Shown one piece after another: positions 63,170 through 64,000 of a stretch of DNA of 64,000 nt. A program made the position numbers and the translations under genes. Positions within the stretch are counted from its first letter, which is position 1. The number at the start of each line of letters is the position of its first letter. Source of the DNA: Denitromonas halophila (GTDB taxonomy: Bacteria; Pseudomonadota; Gammaproteobacteria; Burkholderiales; Rhodocyclaceae); NCBI RefSeq assembly GCF_007625155.1, contig NZ_VMNK01000017.1, positions 62,001 to 126,000 on the forward strand. The letters run 5' to 3'. The notes beneath the pieces were generated by a model. The model saw nothing but the letters and a program-made list of their open reading frames with translations, did no database searches and was not told the origin of the DNA.

Positions 63170-64000
63170 ATGCAGTTCGCCGGTTTTTCCCTGCCAAACA
63201 ACCTGTTTGTCGCGCCCATGGCGGGGGTGACGGACCGGCCATTCCGCCAGTTGTGCAAACGGCTGGGGGCGGGGCTGGCAGTGTCGGAGATGGTGTCGTC
63301 GAACACCCTGCTCTACGCCACCGACAAGACCCGGCGGCGCACCGACCACGCCGGCGAGACCGAGCCGATTTCGGTCCAGATCGCCGGTGCGGACCCCGAG
63401 CAGATGGCGCAGGCGGCCCGCTTCAACGCCGACAACGGCGCGCAGATCATCGACATCAACATGGGCTGTCCGGCCAAAAAAGTCTGCAACAAGGCCGCCG
63501 GCTCAGCGCTGATGCGTGACGAGGCGCTGGTCGCGCAAATTCTCGCCGCCGTGGTCGCCGCCGTGCCGGACACGCCGGTGACGCTCAAGATGCGCACCGG
63601 CTGGGATCGCGACAATCGTAACGCGCCGCATCTGGCCCGCATCGCCGAAGACTGCGGCATCCGCGCGCTGGCCATCCATGGCCGCACCCGCGCCGACAAG
63701 TACATGGGCAACGCCGAGTACGACACCATTGCCGCCATCAAAACGGCGGTGGGCATTCCGGTAATTGCCAACGGCGACATCGATTCACCTGAAAAGGCCG
63801 CCGCCGTGCTGCGCCACACTGGGGCCGACGGGGTGATGATCGGCCGCGCGGCGCAGGGTCGGCCGTGGATATTTCGTGAAATTGCGCACTATCTGGCAAC
63901 CGGGCAAACCCTGGCACCGCCGCCAGTGGCCGAGATCCGCGACATATGCCGCAGCCATCTCGACGATTTGTACGCATTCTATGGCGAGTGGTCAGGCGTA
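63170..64000 (+). CDS. dusB: tRNA-dihydrouridine synthase B (3' end outside window)
   Basis: 277 codons are present and the frame is open to the window edge. The start FSLPNNLFVAPMAGVTDRPF, the INMGCPAKKVCNKAAGSALM motif with the catalytic Cys, HGRTRADKY and GADGVMIGRAAQGRPW are DusB hallmarks. It reduces uridine in tRNA with FMN. In related genomes fis follows; here that lies beyond the end. Confidence 0.94.
   Translation, partial: MQFAGFSLPNNLFVAPMAGVTDRPFRQLCKRLGAGLAVSEMVSSNTLLYATDKTRRRTDHAGETEPISVQIAGADPEQMAQAARFNADNGAQIIDINMGCPAKKVCNKAAGSALMRDEALVAQILAAVVAAVPDTPVTLKMRTGWDRDNRNAPHLARIAEDCGIRALAIHGRTRADKYMGNAEYDTIAAIKTAVGIPVIANGDIDSPEKAAAVLRHTGADGVMIGRAAQGRPWIFREIAHYLATGQTLAPPPVAEIRDICRSHLDDLYAFYGEWSGV

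Noticed and set aside
62440-63349. Several 80-245 codon frames in the ubiH-dusB gap
   Set aside because: They lie in the inverted-repeat element on both strands, with low-complexity Pro/Arg composition and no start signals.

Overview
The window is GC-rich chromosomal DNA of a free-living, respiring betaproteobacterium. Gene content and protein flavour (FNR- and Dnr-type regulators, cbb3 oxidase, NnrS, hemerythrins, PHA synthase, DUF3422, DUF2189, AmgK/MurU beside LptD/SurA) point to the Rhodocyclales, close to Azoarcus/Thauera/Denitromonas. That placement is inferred from protein recognition, not from a marker gene. I saw no rRNA, tRNA, CRISPR array, prophage or intact insertion sequence.

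Layout. 1-5.3 kb: start of NAD synthetase, a FemAB/GNAT-like protein, pyrophosphatase and a large membrane GGDEF-EAL protein. 5.1-9.4 kb: copper block (CopZ, CopA, a divergent MerR-type regulator with its operator), a rhodanese and a SafE-like membrane protein. 9.4-20.1 kb: oxygen/nitric-oxide block with hemN, fnr, three hemerythrin-like proteins, SirB2, nnrS, dnr, a second NnrS-like membrane protein and a DUF2249 protein, then phaC and a universal stress protein. 20.2-29.0 kb: a complete cbb3 oxidase locus on the minus strand (ccoI-ccoS, ccoN-O-Q-P, ccoG-ccoH plus two small membrane proteins). Five FNR/Dnr boxes (TTGAY-N4-RTCAA) sit at hemN/fnr, the hemerythrin-DUF2249 operon, the stress-protein operon, ccoN, and a short unannotated transcription unit between ccoS and ccoN.

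29-40.3 kb: central metabolism (SDR dehydrogenase, pyruvate kinase, fructose-bisphosphate aldolase, purC, oligopeptidase A) with bluB behind a cobalamin riboswitch. 40.3-52 kb: signalling (EAL-CBS-GGDEF protein, Crp/Fnr regulator, a membrane-anchored TIR protein, a chemoreceptor with a c-type heme motif behind a sigma-28-like promoter, a sensor GGDEF-EAL protein), plus three adjacent decaying genes at 42.3-44.0 kb. 52-62.4 kb: conserved envelope/housekeeping blocks rsmA-pdxA-surA-lptD and, divergently, amgK-murU-pepP-ubiH. 62.4-63.1 kb: gene-free DNA occupied by a long inverted-repeat element. The window ends inside dusB.

How it works together: FNR (Fe-S, oxygen) and Dnr (NO) probably switch on the high-affinity oxidase, its copper/heme supply (CcoI, HemN, SafE-like protein) and a set of hemerythrin/NnrS proteins against NO and O2 stress. 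The most interesting new candidate is a roughly 105-nt transcript with a class II FNR promoter and an ideal intrinsic terminator just upstream of ccoN: a possible oxygen-regulated small RNA.
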